Part shown: in pieces, positions 46,800-56,278 of the stretch | Numbering within the stretch: the first letter of the stretch is position 1 | Layout: every line of letters begins with the position of its first letter | Origin: a virus | Strand: one strand, 5' to 3' | Length of the DNA stretch: 64,000 bases | Virus record (IMG/VR): IMGVR_UViG_3300033145_000529 | Coordinates: 1-64,000 of that record | The notes under the pieces: generated by a model | The model's input: only the letters and a program-made list of their open reading frames with translations | Databases searched by the model: none | What the model was told of the DNA's origin: nothing | Made by a program: the position numbers and the translations under genes

Positions 46800-47682
46800 C
46801 ATAGTAATGGTGACACCAAATGATGTGTGTATGAAGGCACTTGATTATGTGTTTAAGAATTCTGTACTTGACCATGACATTTATCTTATAGATAATGGTG
46901 CTACTGTACTGGGTTATGACTTGGGAAAGTATAAAGGTTTGATTAAGCTCTCTATACCACATGATACATTAAAAATTCCAGAAATATACAATCAAGCGTG
47001 GAAGCTTACAAAAACTAACTATGTGGCTTTTATACACAATGATACTATAGTATTAGAGCATGGTTGGGACGTTAAAGTTGAGAAATATTTTAACGATAAG
47101 ACGGCAGTTCTTGGATTCTCTGGTGCTACTGGGTATGGTAATGAGAATATATATGTGAGACCATTTGAAAATGCTGATGTAGCAAGGATAGATTTTCGTT
47201 GGAACTTTAATAACAAAGAGGTTAGAGAGTATGCTCTTGAGTGTAGCACTGGGTATGATGATGGTTGGTTGAGGAGTCATGGTAAGAACCTTGATGACGA
47301 GCTGATGGTGGCTTCTGTGGTTGATGGTCTTATTATGATTATAAGGCGTGAAGTATTCGAGAGAATTGGTGGGTTTGATGAGAGGTTTATCTTCCAAGGT
47401 TTTGATGAGAACCTGTGCTTACATGCTATATCTTTGGGGTATGATAATTATATGGTAAATATCAAGTACTTCCACGAGGGTAGCGGTGGGGCTAGTAGTT
47501 ACTTAAACCTGCTAAAAGCACATAACATGAATGACGAGATTGCTGTTGGTAGTCTTGAGGTAAAGAATGGTGTACACAGGGAAGCTTGCTTGTTGTTGTA
47601 TAATAATTGGAAAGAATTGTTGCCAATACGGAAATTGGGTGATACTTTGTGGCAGAGGGTTAGAAATGAAGAAGTCGTTTGA
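46771..47682 (+). CDS. glycosyltransferase-like protein, tandem copy 1
   Basis: 303 aa. DIYLIDNGATVLGYD, FIHNDTIVLEHGWD, IIRREVFERIGGFDERFIFQGFDENLC, KYFHEGSGGA. Paralogous along its length to the next gene (shared DHDIYLIDNGA and HND...NGWD patterns). Overlaps the previous gene by 29 bases. Confidence 0.75.
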   Translation: MSLSKTKSFDIVMVTPNDVCMKALDYVFKNSVLDHDIYLIDNGATVLGYDLGKYKGLIKLSIPHDTLKIPEIYNQAWKLTKTNYVAFIHNDTIVLEHGWDVKVEKYFNDKTAVLGFSGATGYGNENIYVRPFENADVARIDFRWNFNNKEVREYALECSTGYDDGWLRSHGKNLDDELMVASVVDGLIMIIRREVFERIGGFDERFIFQGFDENLCLHAISLGYDNYMVNIKYFHEGSGGASSYLNLLKAHNMNDEIAVGSLEVKNGVHREACLLLYNNWKELLPIRKLGDTLWQRVRNEEVV

Positions 47683-48490
47683 TATTGTAATTGTTACCCC
47701 TAGTCTTAGTTATGTTAAGACTATTGATTCTATATTAGAGAATTCAACATTAGAGCACGATATTTACCTAATAGATAACGGTGCCAGTTACTTGGGAGTT
47801 GAGTTTGACAAGTATAAGGAATACGTCAAGTTGGTCATTCCTGATTGCAGTTTTTCGTTACCAACTGTTTATAATAGAGCTTGGAACATTACTAAAACCA
47901 ACTTTGTAGCCTTTTTACACAATGACATACTCGTTCTTGAGAATGGTTGGGACGAGAAAATTGAGAGGTATACAAAAGACCATATCGGTATTATCGGCTT
48001 TGCTGGAAGTACTGGTCTCGGAACTGCTGATATTTATAAAGCACCATTTAGGAATGACCAGTTAGTGAGAGTAGGATTTCATTGGAATTTTAACAGTCCA
48101 GACCTTAGAAAATTTGTCAATAAATTAGGTCCACCGTATTGTAATGAGTCATGGCTTAGGGTTCATGGTGTTTGTTTAACTAGAGAGTGGTTACAAGTTG
48201 CATCCGTTGATGGTTTAGCAATAATAGCTAATCGTAAACTGTTAGTATCTGGGGGGTTTGATGAGGAGTATTTATTTCACGGGTTTGATGATGATATGTG
48301 TATGAAATCATTAGACATCGGACTGGCAAATATAATTATCAATATTGGTTATTTTCATGGGGGTTGTGGTGGTAATTCTGGTCATATAGAAATGTTAAAA
48401 GTACACAACAAAGAAGAGTCGCAACTTCATGACGATGCTTGTTTAAGATTGTATAATAAATGGAGACATCTGCTACCAATTAGGTATTAG
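47666..48490 (+). CDS. glycosyltransferase-like protein, tandem copy 2
   Basis: 274 aa from ATG 47666, overlapping copy 1. HDIYLIDNGASYLG, FLHNDILVLENGWD, GGFDEEYLFHGFDDDMC, GYFHGGCGGN mirror copy 1. Tandem duplication with divergence; they probably add related sugars. Confidence 0.75.
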   Translation: MKKSFDIVIVTPSLSYVKTIDSILENSTLEHDIYLIDNGASYLGVEFDKYKEYVKLVIPDCSFSLPTVYNRAWNITKTNFVAFLHNDILVLENGWDEKIERYTKDHIGIIGFAGSTGLGTADIYKAPFRNDQLVRVGFHWNFNSPDLRKFVNKLGPPYCNESWLRVHGVCLTREWLQVASVDGLAIIANRKLLVSGGFDEEYLFHGFDDDMCMKSLDIGLANIIINIGYFHGGCGGNSGHIEMLKVHNKEESQLHDDACLRLYNKWRHLLPIRY

Positions 48491-48499
48491 GAGACGGTA

Positions 48500-49222
48500 A
48501 TGGACCTAGTGTCAATAATAGTACCAACTTATAATCTTGGTGAAGCGTTGGTTGCTTATTGTATACCATCAATATTACGGCAAACGTATCAAAATTTTGA
48601 GGTGGTAGTTGTTGGTGATGGTTGTACGGATAATACTGAAGACCTTTTACGTAAGTTCAATGATAAGCGTATCCGCTTTGATAATACAATAATACACAAA
48701 CCACCGAGAAGTAAGAATGTCACTAGCGTTGTACCAGGTAATAGGGCTTTAGAGCTGGCACGTGGAGATTGGGTAGCAAGACTTGACGATGATGATATTT
48801 GGACTAAAGACCATCTCGAATTGTTGATAAACTTTGCTCTGGACAACAGGTATAACTTTGTTTATGGAATTCAAGATTGGCGGGGTTCTTTGGTAGGTAA
48901 TGATGCTTTTGGATGTGGTGATGTTGGTAACAGTGCTACCATGTATGACCTTAGAGTATTTGATGAGTTTAGGTACAACATTAATTCTGGAATTCCAGCA
49001 GATTGCGATATACGTGGAAGGATGCTTAAAACTGGAAAAATGGAGCACGGATTCTTACCAACAATAATAACCTATACTGCACCGAGAATAGCTGCGTGGG
49101 AAAAAAGATATTTAACTTACACTGATAGTGGTATAACACCTGTGTTATGGTCAATGAACCAAGCAACTGTGGTAAGATTAAAAGAACTAGGAGATGTTAA
49201 TGAGCAGACCAGAAGGTTATAA
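48500..49222 (+). CDS. family 2 glycosyltransferase
   Basis: 240 aa with the full GT2 signature SIIVPTYNLGEALVAYCIPSI, VVGDGCTDNTEDLL and VARLDDDDIW (DxD). Complete. Confidence 0.85.
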   Translation: MDLVSIIVPTYNLGEALVAYCIPSILRQTYQNFEVVVVGDGCTDNTEDLLRKFNDKRIRFDNTIIHKPPRSKNVTSVVPGNRALELARGDWVARLDDDDIWTKDHLELLINFALDNRYNFVYGIQDWRGSLVGNDAFGCGDVGNSATMYDLRVFDEFRYNINSGIPADCDIRGRMLKTGKMEHGFLPTIITYTAPRIAAWEKRYLTYTDSGITPVLWSMNQATVVRLKELGDVNEQTRRL

Positions 49223-50336
49223 TTATTTGGAAATGTTAAAGGAGCATCTTGGTGGAAGTTTTGATTCTGTGTTCAACGGAAAACTTGTGTATCCAAGGCA
49301 ACTAGAAATACATCTACCTGGAGACCTTGTTAGACCATGTAATTTTAATTGTTATTACTGCCAAGGTGGCAAGATGGATAGGATACTATACCCATACGAG
49401 GAAGATGTGCTATGTTTGCTAGATAAGTTTGGTGATGATACTGTGGATAGTCTTGGTAGACACGCACCACCAGTACAGGCATATGGGGGTCAGTATAGTG
49501 AACCATTGCTTAACCCATATCTGTTGAAGCTTATGTTAAAGACAAAGGAGATAGGTTGTTCCTATGGTCTTCATACTAATGGTTCTTTGTTCTTGGACAG
49601 GGAAAATAAAGAAGGGTTTTTAACTAAGATAGTCGGGAATGCTAACTCCTCATTTGATTATATCACTATTAGTTTAGATGCGGGCAAACCAGAAAGTCAC
49701 CAAAGGATAAAAAACACCAAAATTAGTTGGTTTGAGACAATTATTGATGGAATTGCCAAAGCTTGTGAGATTAGGGGTAGTTCACCAACACCAGCAATAC
49801 GTATCGCTTACCTTATGACTGAAATTAATTCTTCATTTGAAGAACTGAGCGGAATGGTTGATATTGCTAAAAAGATAGGTGTTGACTCGTTACGTTTTTC
49901 TATACCGTATGATAACTATGGCAAAGAGTTTGGTAAGGTTCGTCAATATAAAGAAAAAGTTGAGTTACGGTGTAATGATGAATATAAGGAGTTAATTAAA
50001 CCGCTACTGTCGGGTGTTAAACCAGTTGTTTTCTATATTTCTCCAGAAAGTCAAGATGTTGATAGAATGATAATGTTTAAGCAGTGCATATATCCTTATT
50101 ATCAAACTAGTATTTCTTCGGATGGGTATATTTATAGGTGTTCTAGTACAGCGTCACCTAATTTTGCATTTAATCGTGTATCTGGTAGGGTTAGTGATGA
50201 TATGGATGATTTTCATGCAGCACTACTCCGTTCTCAGGACAAAGGTTGGAAACCAAGCACTTGTTTCAAGAACTGTGGACGTTGCAATAGATTAGCTGTT
50301 GAAATCAATAGTGAATGGATGAAATTAAATGACTAA
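49200..50336 (+). CDS. radical SAM enzyme
   Basis: 378 aa from ATG 49200. CNFNCYYC (Cys47, 51, 54) is the C-x3-C-x2-C [4Fe-4S] site, with AYGGQYSEPLLNP (GGE-like), LHTNGS and SLDAGKPESH. The C terminus has extra cysteines (CIYPYY, YRCSST, CFKNCGRC), which suggests a SPASM-like auxiliary cluster. Probably modifies a sugar or a peptide in the locus. Confidence 0.82.
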   Translation: MSRPEGYNYLEMLKEHLGGSFDSVFNGKLVYPRQLEIHLPGDLVRPCNFNCYYCQGGKMDRILYPYEEDVLCLLDKFGDDTVDSLGRHAPPVQAYGGQYSEPLLNPYLLKLMLKTKEIGCSYGLHTNGSLFLDRENKEGFLTKIVGNANSSFDYITISLDAGKPESHQRIKNTKISWFETIIDGIAKACEIRGSSPTPAIRIAYLMTEINSSFEELSGMVDIAKKIGVDSLRFSIPYDNYGKEFGKVRQYKEKVELRCNDEYKELIKPLLSGVKPVVFYISPESQDVDRMIMFKQCIYPYYQTSISSDGYIYRCSSTASPNFAFNRVSGRVSDDMDDFHAALLRSQDKGWKPSTCFKNCGRCNRLAVEINSEWMKLND

Positions 50337-50405
50337 ATTACATCGGTTGTGGTGCTCATACAGAGTTGTGTGTGTGAACTTTTCTCTGATAGTGGAGGCA
50401 ATAAA

Positions 50406-51035
50406 ATGAGAAGTGTACAAGATGTTTTAAGCAGCATACCAACGATTCATTCAATACAAGATTTGGAAGTATTGTGTGATAGTGTGGGGTTAATAGGGGA
50501 CAAAACTAAGGCTCTTATTAATGTTGGGTCTTACCGTGGAGGTTCGTCAGCGGCTTTATTAATTGGTATGGACTTGTATAGCGTAACAGGCGAATTATCT
50601 ATAGTAGGTCAATTCAGATACCATTCTCCTGGGGGTCCAGCGGCAGCTATACCAACACTAGATGCTACCTTTAGAGAGAGGAATATAGTGTGGACTGATT
50701 CTTTTCTTGGGGAGACTAAAGCAAACGTGGCTAAGTTCTCTGGTGATAGAAAAGTTAACTTTTTCCAAGGATTCTCTGATGACATTAATCTTGACCTTAT
50801 TGGGGGCACGTCTCTAATATTTTTGGATGCAGACCATTCAATACATGGCTGTTTACTAGATATATTGAAGTATACACAAAAACTAGTCGCTGGTGGTGTA
50901 CTGGTTCTTCATGATTGTGTACCAAGTTCATCGGTTGATAAAGCTTTACAAGTTTTTTTGACCATAAGACCAACCTTTAAGTCTGATGGACTTATTAAAG
51001 AAGGTAGTTCAATAGTAAGGGTGTGGAAAGGATGA
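50406..51035 (+). CDS. class I SAM-dependent methyltransferase
   Basis: 209 aa from ATG 50406 after GTGGAGGCAATAAA. INVGSYRGGSSAALL (motif I), LIFLDADHSIHGCLLDI and GGVLVLHDC fit the Methyltransf_24 family, which often methylates sugars. Confidence 0.75.
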   Translation: MRSVQDVLSSIPTIHSIQDLEVLCDSVGLIGDKTKALINVGSYRGGSSAALLIGMDLYSVTGELSIVGQFRYHSPGGPAAAIPTLDATFRERNIVWTDSFLGETKANVAKFSGDRKVNFFQGFSDDINLDLIGGTSLIFLDADHSIHGCLLDILKYTQKLVAGGVLVLHDCVPSSSVDKALQVFLTIRPTFKSDGLIKEGSSIVRVWKG

Positions 51036-51161
51036 TTTCACTACTTACACAACAAGTGGGAAAATATTAAGCAGAAAGGAGCAAGCAAATGAGTAGTTGT
51101 TACTAAACTTATTTCTGATGCTCCTATTGGGTATATATATTATTCAAAAGTAGGGGGAAGT

Positions 51162-52067
51162 ATGGTAAACATTGCTCTCATTGGTTACGGTTATTGGGGC
51201 AAACGTTTTTTGCGTTATATTGATGAAGAATTTAATGTAAAGTATATTTTTGGTCGTTCATTAGCCCCAGGAGGTAGGTTTATCAATGATTTAAATATAA
51301 TATGGGAAGACGATAGTGTTACATCTGTGGTAATTGCTACCCCCATTGACACACATTATGAAATAGTTAGAGAAGCAATACTTCATAACAAACATGTTCT
51401 TTGCGAAAAACCGCTATCACGCAGTAGCAAGCAAGTGTTAGAGCTTCTTGGTTTAGCTAGTGATAGGGGATTGAGACTAGTTACAGAGTTTACTTATACA
51501 TTTTCAAGAACTTTGCGTAAAGCACAACAACTCGTCAAGGATGGGTGTATCGGTGATTTAGAAGCAGTAGAGCTGTCACTAAAGTATTTAGCTGTTGGTG
51601 ATATAGCTAAAAATGATAAGTATACTAAGTTTAGTATAAATTGGTTACTGGCTTCACATCTGTTGGCTGTTCTTGACATGTTTACTCCACTGGGTGGGTT
51701 ACAGTTTAGTAAGATTCGTCTGATGAAGGAGACTAGTATCTTACCTTTTTATGGTGGGGCAAGGGGGTTTATTTATATTAGCTTCAATCATCCGAACAGA
51801 GAGGCTAGGGTGGTCATATACGGTAGCAACGGTACAATACTATGTGACCTCTTACAAAAACCAACATTGAAGGTTATTACATATGATAGAGTAGATGGTG
51901 GATTAACCAATGCGACAATTGTTGATGAAAAAGAATTCATATTCGATGAAACTAACAATTTGGAACAGGCTATTTGTTACTTTAAAGAGGCAATCACACA
52001 AAATCTTACTAATCTAAAATATAGAGATTTCTGGGTAACTAGTATTTTGGAGGGGCTTGATGGGTAA
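51162..52067 (+). CDS. Gfo/Idh/MocA sugar oxidoreductase
   Basis: 301 aa. IALIGYGYWGKRFL nucleotide loop, VVIATPIDTHYEIV and HVLCEKPLSRSS. Oxidises or reduces nucleotide sugars. In-frame codons upstream (VVTKLISDAPIGYIYYSK) without a start hint at a lost N-terminal extension. Confidence 0.83.
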   Translation: MVNIALIGYGYWGKRFLRYIDEEFNVKYIFGRSLAPGGRFINDLNIIWEDDSVTSVVIATPIDTHYEIVREAILHNKHVLCEKPLSRSSKQVLELLGLASDRGLRLVTEFTYTFSRTLRKAQQLVKDGCIGDLEAVELSLKYLAVGDIAKNDKYTKFSINWLLASHLLAVLDMFTPLGGLQFSKIRLMKETSILPFYGGARGFIYISFNHPNREARVVIYGSNGTILCDLLQKPTLKVITYDRVDGGLTNATIVDEKEFIFDETNNLEQAICYFKEAITQNLTNLKYRDFWVTSILEGLDG

Positions 52068-52611
52068 TATACGATTAGAGTTGGTAGATATTAAACATCT
52101 TGATAAGATGGTAGAGTGGAGAAATAAACCAAGAGTGTACTCTTCATTCTTTTCGGGGAAACCGTCCTCAATTGAGCAGCAGAAAGAGTGGTTTTATGGG
52201 CAAAGTGATAATGAAGAAAATTTTATCATTTGTTTTGATGACAAGATAAGTTTTTCTGTAGCACCTCCTGTGATAGCTACAAGATATATTGGAGCTATAA
52301 GTTTATATGACATTGATGATACCAATATGAGAGCAGAATTTGGAAGATTTTATATAGGTGATGATGATTATTTAGGTCGTGGTCTTGGTGAGGAAGCGTT
52401 GCTATTACTGCTTGATTATGGTTTTTATGACCTTATTCTTAATAAGATTTATGCTGATGTTTTTCCAACCAATGCTAAAATAATAAAATTATATCGCAAA
52501 GTTGGTTTTGTTGTTGAAACCATATTGATGCAGCACTATTTTAGTAGTGGTGAATTTATTGATGCTATTAGAATGACACTAACAAAGGAGAATTATTGTG
52601 GAGGAGATTAA
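52060..52611 (+). CDS. GNAT N-acetyltransferase
   Basis: 183 aa. GNIRLELVDIKHLDKMVEWRN, YIGAISLYDID, GRGLGEEALLLLLDYGF (acetyl-CoA loop), KVGFVVE. Likely acetylates an amino sugar made by the neighbouring aminotransferase. Confidence 0.78.
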   Translation: MGNIRLELVDIKHLDKMVEWRNKPRVYSSFFSGKPSSIEQQKEWFYGQSDNEENFIICFDDKISFSVAPPVIATRYIGAISLYDIDDTNMRAEFGRFYIGDDDYLGRGLGEEALLLLLDYGFYDLILNKIYADVFPTNAKIIKLYRKVGFVVETILMQHYFSSGEFIDAIRMTLTKENYCGGD

Positions 52612-53704
52612 CTTATTCAAACCTAATATTACAGAAGAGTCTGTTCAAGGTGTTTGTGATGTTCTTAGGTCTGGTTGGATAGGATTAGGTCCTAAGACTA
52701 AAGAGTTTGAGCAGAAGTTCGCTGATTTTGTTGGGGCAAAGTATTGTGTTGCTCTTAACTCGTGTACCTCTGCTTTACATCTTACAATTAAACTACTAGA
52801 TACGAGTAGTGGTGATGACATTATTACTACTCCAATGACTTTTGTATCTACAAATGCGGTTATCTTGTACGAAAACCTTGTCCCCAACTTTGTTGATGTT
52901 GAGTATGGAACGTTAAATATAGATGTTGGAGAGATAGAAAAGTCTATTACTGATAAGACTAAGGCTATAATGTGTGTTCATTATGGTGGACAACCGTGTG
53001 ACATGGATGAGATATACCAATTAGCGGACAAGTATAAATTGAAGGTTATCGAAGATGCCGCACATGCTGTTGGTTCTACCTATAAAGGGAGAAAATTGGG
53101 GTCTGCTGATATGGCTTGTTGGAGTTTTCACGCAGTAAAGAACCTACCGATGGGTGATGGTGGGGCAATTACTTTGAACAACAAAGAAGATTATGAGCGA
53201 CTGTTAAAGCTACGTTGGATGGGGATTACCAAAGATACTTGGGAAAGGTCTAGTGATACACCAGGGGTTTACTCTTGGTACTATAACGTGGACGAGCTTG
53301 GTTATAAATATCATATGAATGACATTACCGCTGCAATTGGTCTCGGACAGCTTGGGGTATTGGAGGAACACAATAAGATACGAAGGAGAATTGTAGATAC
53401 TTATTTGTCACGCATAAATAACAGTAAGGTCATGTTTCCAGTATACAAGCAGGACAGAATTAGTTCTAATCATACATTTCATATTAAAGTAACCAATCGT
53501 GACAAACTATTGAAAGTGTTGCGTGATAGTGGTATAAATTGTGGTGTACATTATATTCCAAACCATACATTTAAACTATTTAACTATCAAAAATCTTTAC
53601 CAGTAGCGGAGGAAGTTTATGAGCAGGTAATACTTCTCCCATTGCATACTCTACTATCTGATGATGATATTAACAGAGTGTGTAGTGTGATAAATAATTT
53701 TTAG
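52598..53704 (+). CDS. DegT/DnrJ/EryC1 sugar aminotransferase
   Basis: 368 aa, GTG start after AAAGGAG. Type I aminotransferase fold: SGWIGLGPKTKEFE, NSCTSALHL, VIEDAAHAVGS, CWSFHAVKNLPMGDGG with the PLP Lys. With rfbAB, the oxidoreductase and the GNAT it could make a dTDP-N-acetyl-amino-deoxyhexose. Confidence 0.88.
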   Translation: MEEINLFKPNITEESVQGVCDVLRSGWIGLGPKTKEFEQKFADFVGAKYCVALNSCTSALHLTIKLLDTSSGDDIITTPMTFVSTNAVILYENLVPNFVDVEYGTLNIDVGEIEKSITDKTKAIMCVHYGGQPCDMDEIYQLADKYKLKVIEDAAHAVGSTYKGRKLGSADMACWSFHAVKNLPMGDGGAITLNNKEDYERLLKLRWMGITKDTWERSSDTPGVYSWYYNVDELGYKYHMNDITAAIGLGQLGVLEEHNKIRRRIVDTYLSRINNSKVMFPVYKQDRISSNHTFHIKVTNRDKLLKVLRDSGINCGVHYIPNHTFKLFNYQKSLPVAEEVYEQVILLPLHTLLSDDDINRVCSVINNF

Positions 53705-53766
53705 ATTAGAACGAGGAAGTCTTGTGAGGTTGGTCAGGTTTGGGAGTTTAATTTCAAGGAGACCAA

Positions 53767-53868
53767 ATGAAAATATGTACAAAGTGCAATAAAGTTGAAA
53801 AGTGCGATTGTGGTTGCACAGAATTTCAATACTCCTTTTTTGGGAAGGAGAATAAAATAAAGAGGTGA
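53767..53868 (+). CDS. zinc miniprotein, 33 aa
   Basis: AAGGAGACC precedes the ATG. MKICTKCNKVEKCDCGC packs five Cys into 17 residues. Overlaps the ribosome site of the next gene. Confidence 0.5.
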   Translation: MKICTKCNKVEKCDCGCTEFQYSFFGKENKIKR

Positions 53869-53873
53869 ATGGA

Positions 53874-54383
53874 ATGCCATACGGCATAAAAAATGAAACG
53901 CCAGAACAAACTAAGTGGATGGAGAAATGTGTTGATAGTATAACTGGCACTAACAAGAGAACTGATAAACCCTACACCAAAGGTGAAAAGATAGCGATTT
54001 GTAAAGTGCAGTTAAAGAAGAGAGGTTCTTCTGAGGCTTATAGCGAAGAAAGTCTTAGGGAGCAGTTCTACGACTTTGAGGATAAAATAAGAGATGCTCT
54101 TTCTCCTTCGTTGATGCGTGAGACACCATCATATGGTCCTTATGTAGTGGACATTTTTGATGATTGTGTTATCGTGGACAAGGGCAACAAGATGTATAAG
54201 TTATCTTATACAATTAAAGGTGACGATGTTTCTTTTGATTGGGGTAGTGCAGTTGAAGTTAAAAGAAGAACTGTTTATGAACCAGTAGAGGAAGCGGAGA
54301 GACAAATCGTAACGAAAGTTCCCCGCATTCCACAGAGGAATGGTGGAAGAATCGTAACTTTTGGTGGAAGAACAGTAAGTTAA
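53874..54383 (+). CDS. phage head-associated protein (putative)
   Basis: 169 aa from ATG 53874. The N terminus (MPYGIKNETPEQTKWMEKCV...GEKIAICKVQLKK) is a short module seen ahead of phage capsid maturation genes; the rest is charged. Lies between the sugar locus and the protease. Function not established. Confidence 0.55.
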   Translation: MPYGIKNETPEQTKWMEKCVDSITGTNKRTDKPYTKGEKIAICKVQLKKRGSSEAYSEESLREQFYDFEDKIRDALSPSLMRETPSYGPYVVDIFDDCVIVDKGNKMYKLSYTIKGDDVSFDWGSAVEVKRRTVYEPVEEAERQIVTKVPRIPQRNGGRIVTFGGRTVS

Positions 54384-54395
54384 GGAGAGGTATAC

Positions 54396-55547
54396 ATGAA
54401 AGTTTTATGGATAGGTGATGCCCTCGTGCAGTCAGGGTTTAGCGTGGTGACGCATAGCATCTGTAATCAATTAGTTAATAAGTGTGATTTGGTCGTATAT
54501 GGTGTGCGTAATGATGGTAAATTGAGGCATAACGCTAATTATCACATATATCCAGGTCAACATTCTGAAGACATGTATGGTTTTGATTTTGCCGCACAAG
54601 TTGTGATGCAGGAAAATCCTGATATTGTCGTGCTGTTCAATGATGACCACATTGTTAATAGATACCTTGACGCTATTCGTAATGTGAGTAAGAAATATAA
54701 CAGTTCGGCTAGGATAGTTCCTTTGTTTCCTGTTAATCTGCTACCTGTTGGTAGAGATGTTATGCTTTACTTTACAGTGAAGGATATTGAGCAAGTTATG
54801 ACCTACACTAATTTCTCTAAACGTAAAATTGAAGAACTTAATCCGAACTTAAATGTTACTGCTATTTGTCACGGTGTGGATAGGAATTTATATTTTCCTA
54901 TACCCGATGCTAAAGAACAATTAGGAGTGGGAAAAGATTTTATTGTTGGCAATATCAATTCCAACACTTATAGAAAACGTCTTGATTTGTTACTAGAGGG
55001 ATTTGCCAAGTTTGCCAAGGGAAAATCTGATGTAAAATGTCTTATTCATGCTAATAATCCCGATATAGCATACGATTTACCAACTTTAGCAAAAGATTTT
55101 GGTATAATGGATAAAGTTATTCTTAGTACTGATAAACTAATTGTAGATAAGTTAAATGTTCTTTACAATGTAATGGATATTAACACTAATACAGCACTTG
55201 GAGAAGGATTTGGTTTATCACTTATTGAAGGAGCGGCTTGTGGTGTTCCCATCTTATGTACTGATAATGGTAATCTTAGAGATATTTGGGGCAAGAATGC
55301 TGATTACATTGAAATAGAACGCTCAGAGTATGTTGCTGGTTCTAAGTTTAAAGGTGATGTCATCAGTACTGATGATTTTGCTAAGAAGCTTAATAATTTC
55401 TATGAAGACCGTTCTTATCTATCAGAACGGAAAGAGAACATCTTTGAAGTTGGCAAAGACCCTAAATTTGATTGGTCAACTGTGGCAGATAAGGTTTTTA
55501 AGGTGATTACTACTGCGAACAGAGGAAAATTAGGTATTGTATCTTAA
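54396..55547 (+). CDS. family 4 (GT-B) glycosyltransferase, copy 1
   Basis: 383 aa. VLWIGDALVQSGFSVVTHS, ... VGNINSNTYRKRLDLLLEGF, LGEGFGLSLIEGAACGVPILC (acidic E-x7-E site). Paralogous to the gene at 60,996; the two flank the protease-capsid block, so virion glycosylation is plausible. Confidence 0.85.
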   Translation: MKVLWIGDALVQSGFSVVTHSICNQLVNKCDLVVYGVRNDGKLRHNANYHIYPGQHSEDMYGFDFAAQVVMQENPDIVVLFNDDHIVNRYLDAIRNVSKKYNSSARIVPLFPVNLLPVGRDVMLYFTVKDIEQVMTYTNFSKRKIEELNPNLNVTAICHGVDRNLYFPIPDAKEQLGVGKDFIVGNINSNTYRKRLDLLLEGFAKFAKGKSDVKCLIHANNPDIAYDLPTLAKDFGIMDKVILSTDKLIVDKLNVLYNVMDINTNTALGEGFGLSLIEGAACGVPILCTDNGNLRDIWGKNADYIEIERSEYVAGSKFKGDVISTDDFAKKLNNFYEDRSYLSERKENIFEVGKDPKFDWSTVADKVFKVITTANRGKLGIVS

Positions 55548-55593
55548 TTTTATGGTTTATTTAAATTATCTTTAAATTACTTGCCAAAAACGT

Positions 55594-55632
55594 GGTCTAA
55601 TGGTGTACTTTTCGTTAGTGATCGATCAGGGA
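55594..55632 (+). promoter_or_regulatory. two-block element, copy 2
   Basis: GGTCTAAT (55594-55601), thirteen bases, TTAGTGATCGATCAGGGA (55615-55632). Same as copy 1 at 31,638-31,675. It ends 49 bases before the protease ATG; a GCCCGTTTGGGC hairpin lies between. Confidence 0.55.
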
Positions 55633-55681
55633 AACCAAACGTGTTTTGTGCCCGTTTGGGCAAGTTAACGGAGTATTGAGT

Positions 55682-56278
55682 ATGACCGATAAAGAAACTA
55701 AATTTACGTTAAGTCTTGACCTCATCGAGGATAGCGAACTAGCCCAAGCTGGTATTCCTGATGAATATAAGAACCCTCTGTTGACGTGGGTAAGGTTTAT
55801 TTTTACAGATGACTTACCAAATGCGAATAACCAGGGGATTAGTCAAGATGAGTTTTTAAATCTCATCAAGTCTATGTCCTATATGCCAATCAAAGCTGAT
55901 TTTGATTCTGAATTTGGACTTGAGGGACACTCTGAAGCACACATAATTGGAGTTATTAAGGGAGGACAACAGCAAGCAAATAAGGTAGTTACTATTGGTG
56001 CAATATATCACGATGAGTTTCCTGATATTGTTGACTTCTTCAAGAGAGAGATGGCGGAAGGTGGAACTGTGGATTTTTCTTGGGAAATAAGATACAAGGA
56101 TTCAGAGGAAAAAGATGGTGTTGAGTGGCTAAAAGATGTGACTACTAAAGCTGTAACGGCTGTTCAGCATCCTGCTTACCAAGGTAGGACACCGTTAGTT
56201 TCTATCAGTGCGAAGGATTTGGTTCAATTGATAGATGAAGAATTAAAGGACAGAAAAGATACTGAGGTGATTAAATGA
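55682..56278 (+). CDS. prohead (capsid maturation) protease
   Basis: 198 aa from ATG 55682 after GGAG. FIFTDDLPNANNQGI, MPIKADFDSE, GHSEAHIIGVI, FSWEIRYKDSE, AVTAVQHPAYQGRTP. The order matches phage prohead protease-like proteins preceding scaffold and capsid genes; the catalytic His is likely that of GHSEAH. Confidence 0.7.
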   Translation: MTDKETKFTLSLDLIEDSELAQAGIPDEYKNPLLTWVRFIFTDDLPNANNQGISQDEFLNLIKSMSYMPIKADFDSEFGLEGHSEAHIIGVIKGGQQQANKVVTIGAIYHDEFPDIVDFFKREMAEGGTVDFSWEIRYKDSEEKDGVEWLKDVTTKAVTAVQHPAYQGRTPLVSISAKDLVQLIDEELKDRKDTEVIK

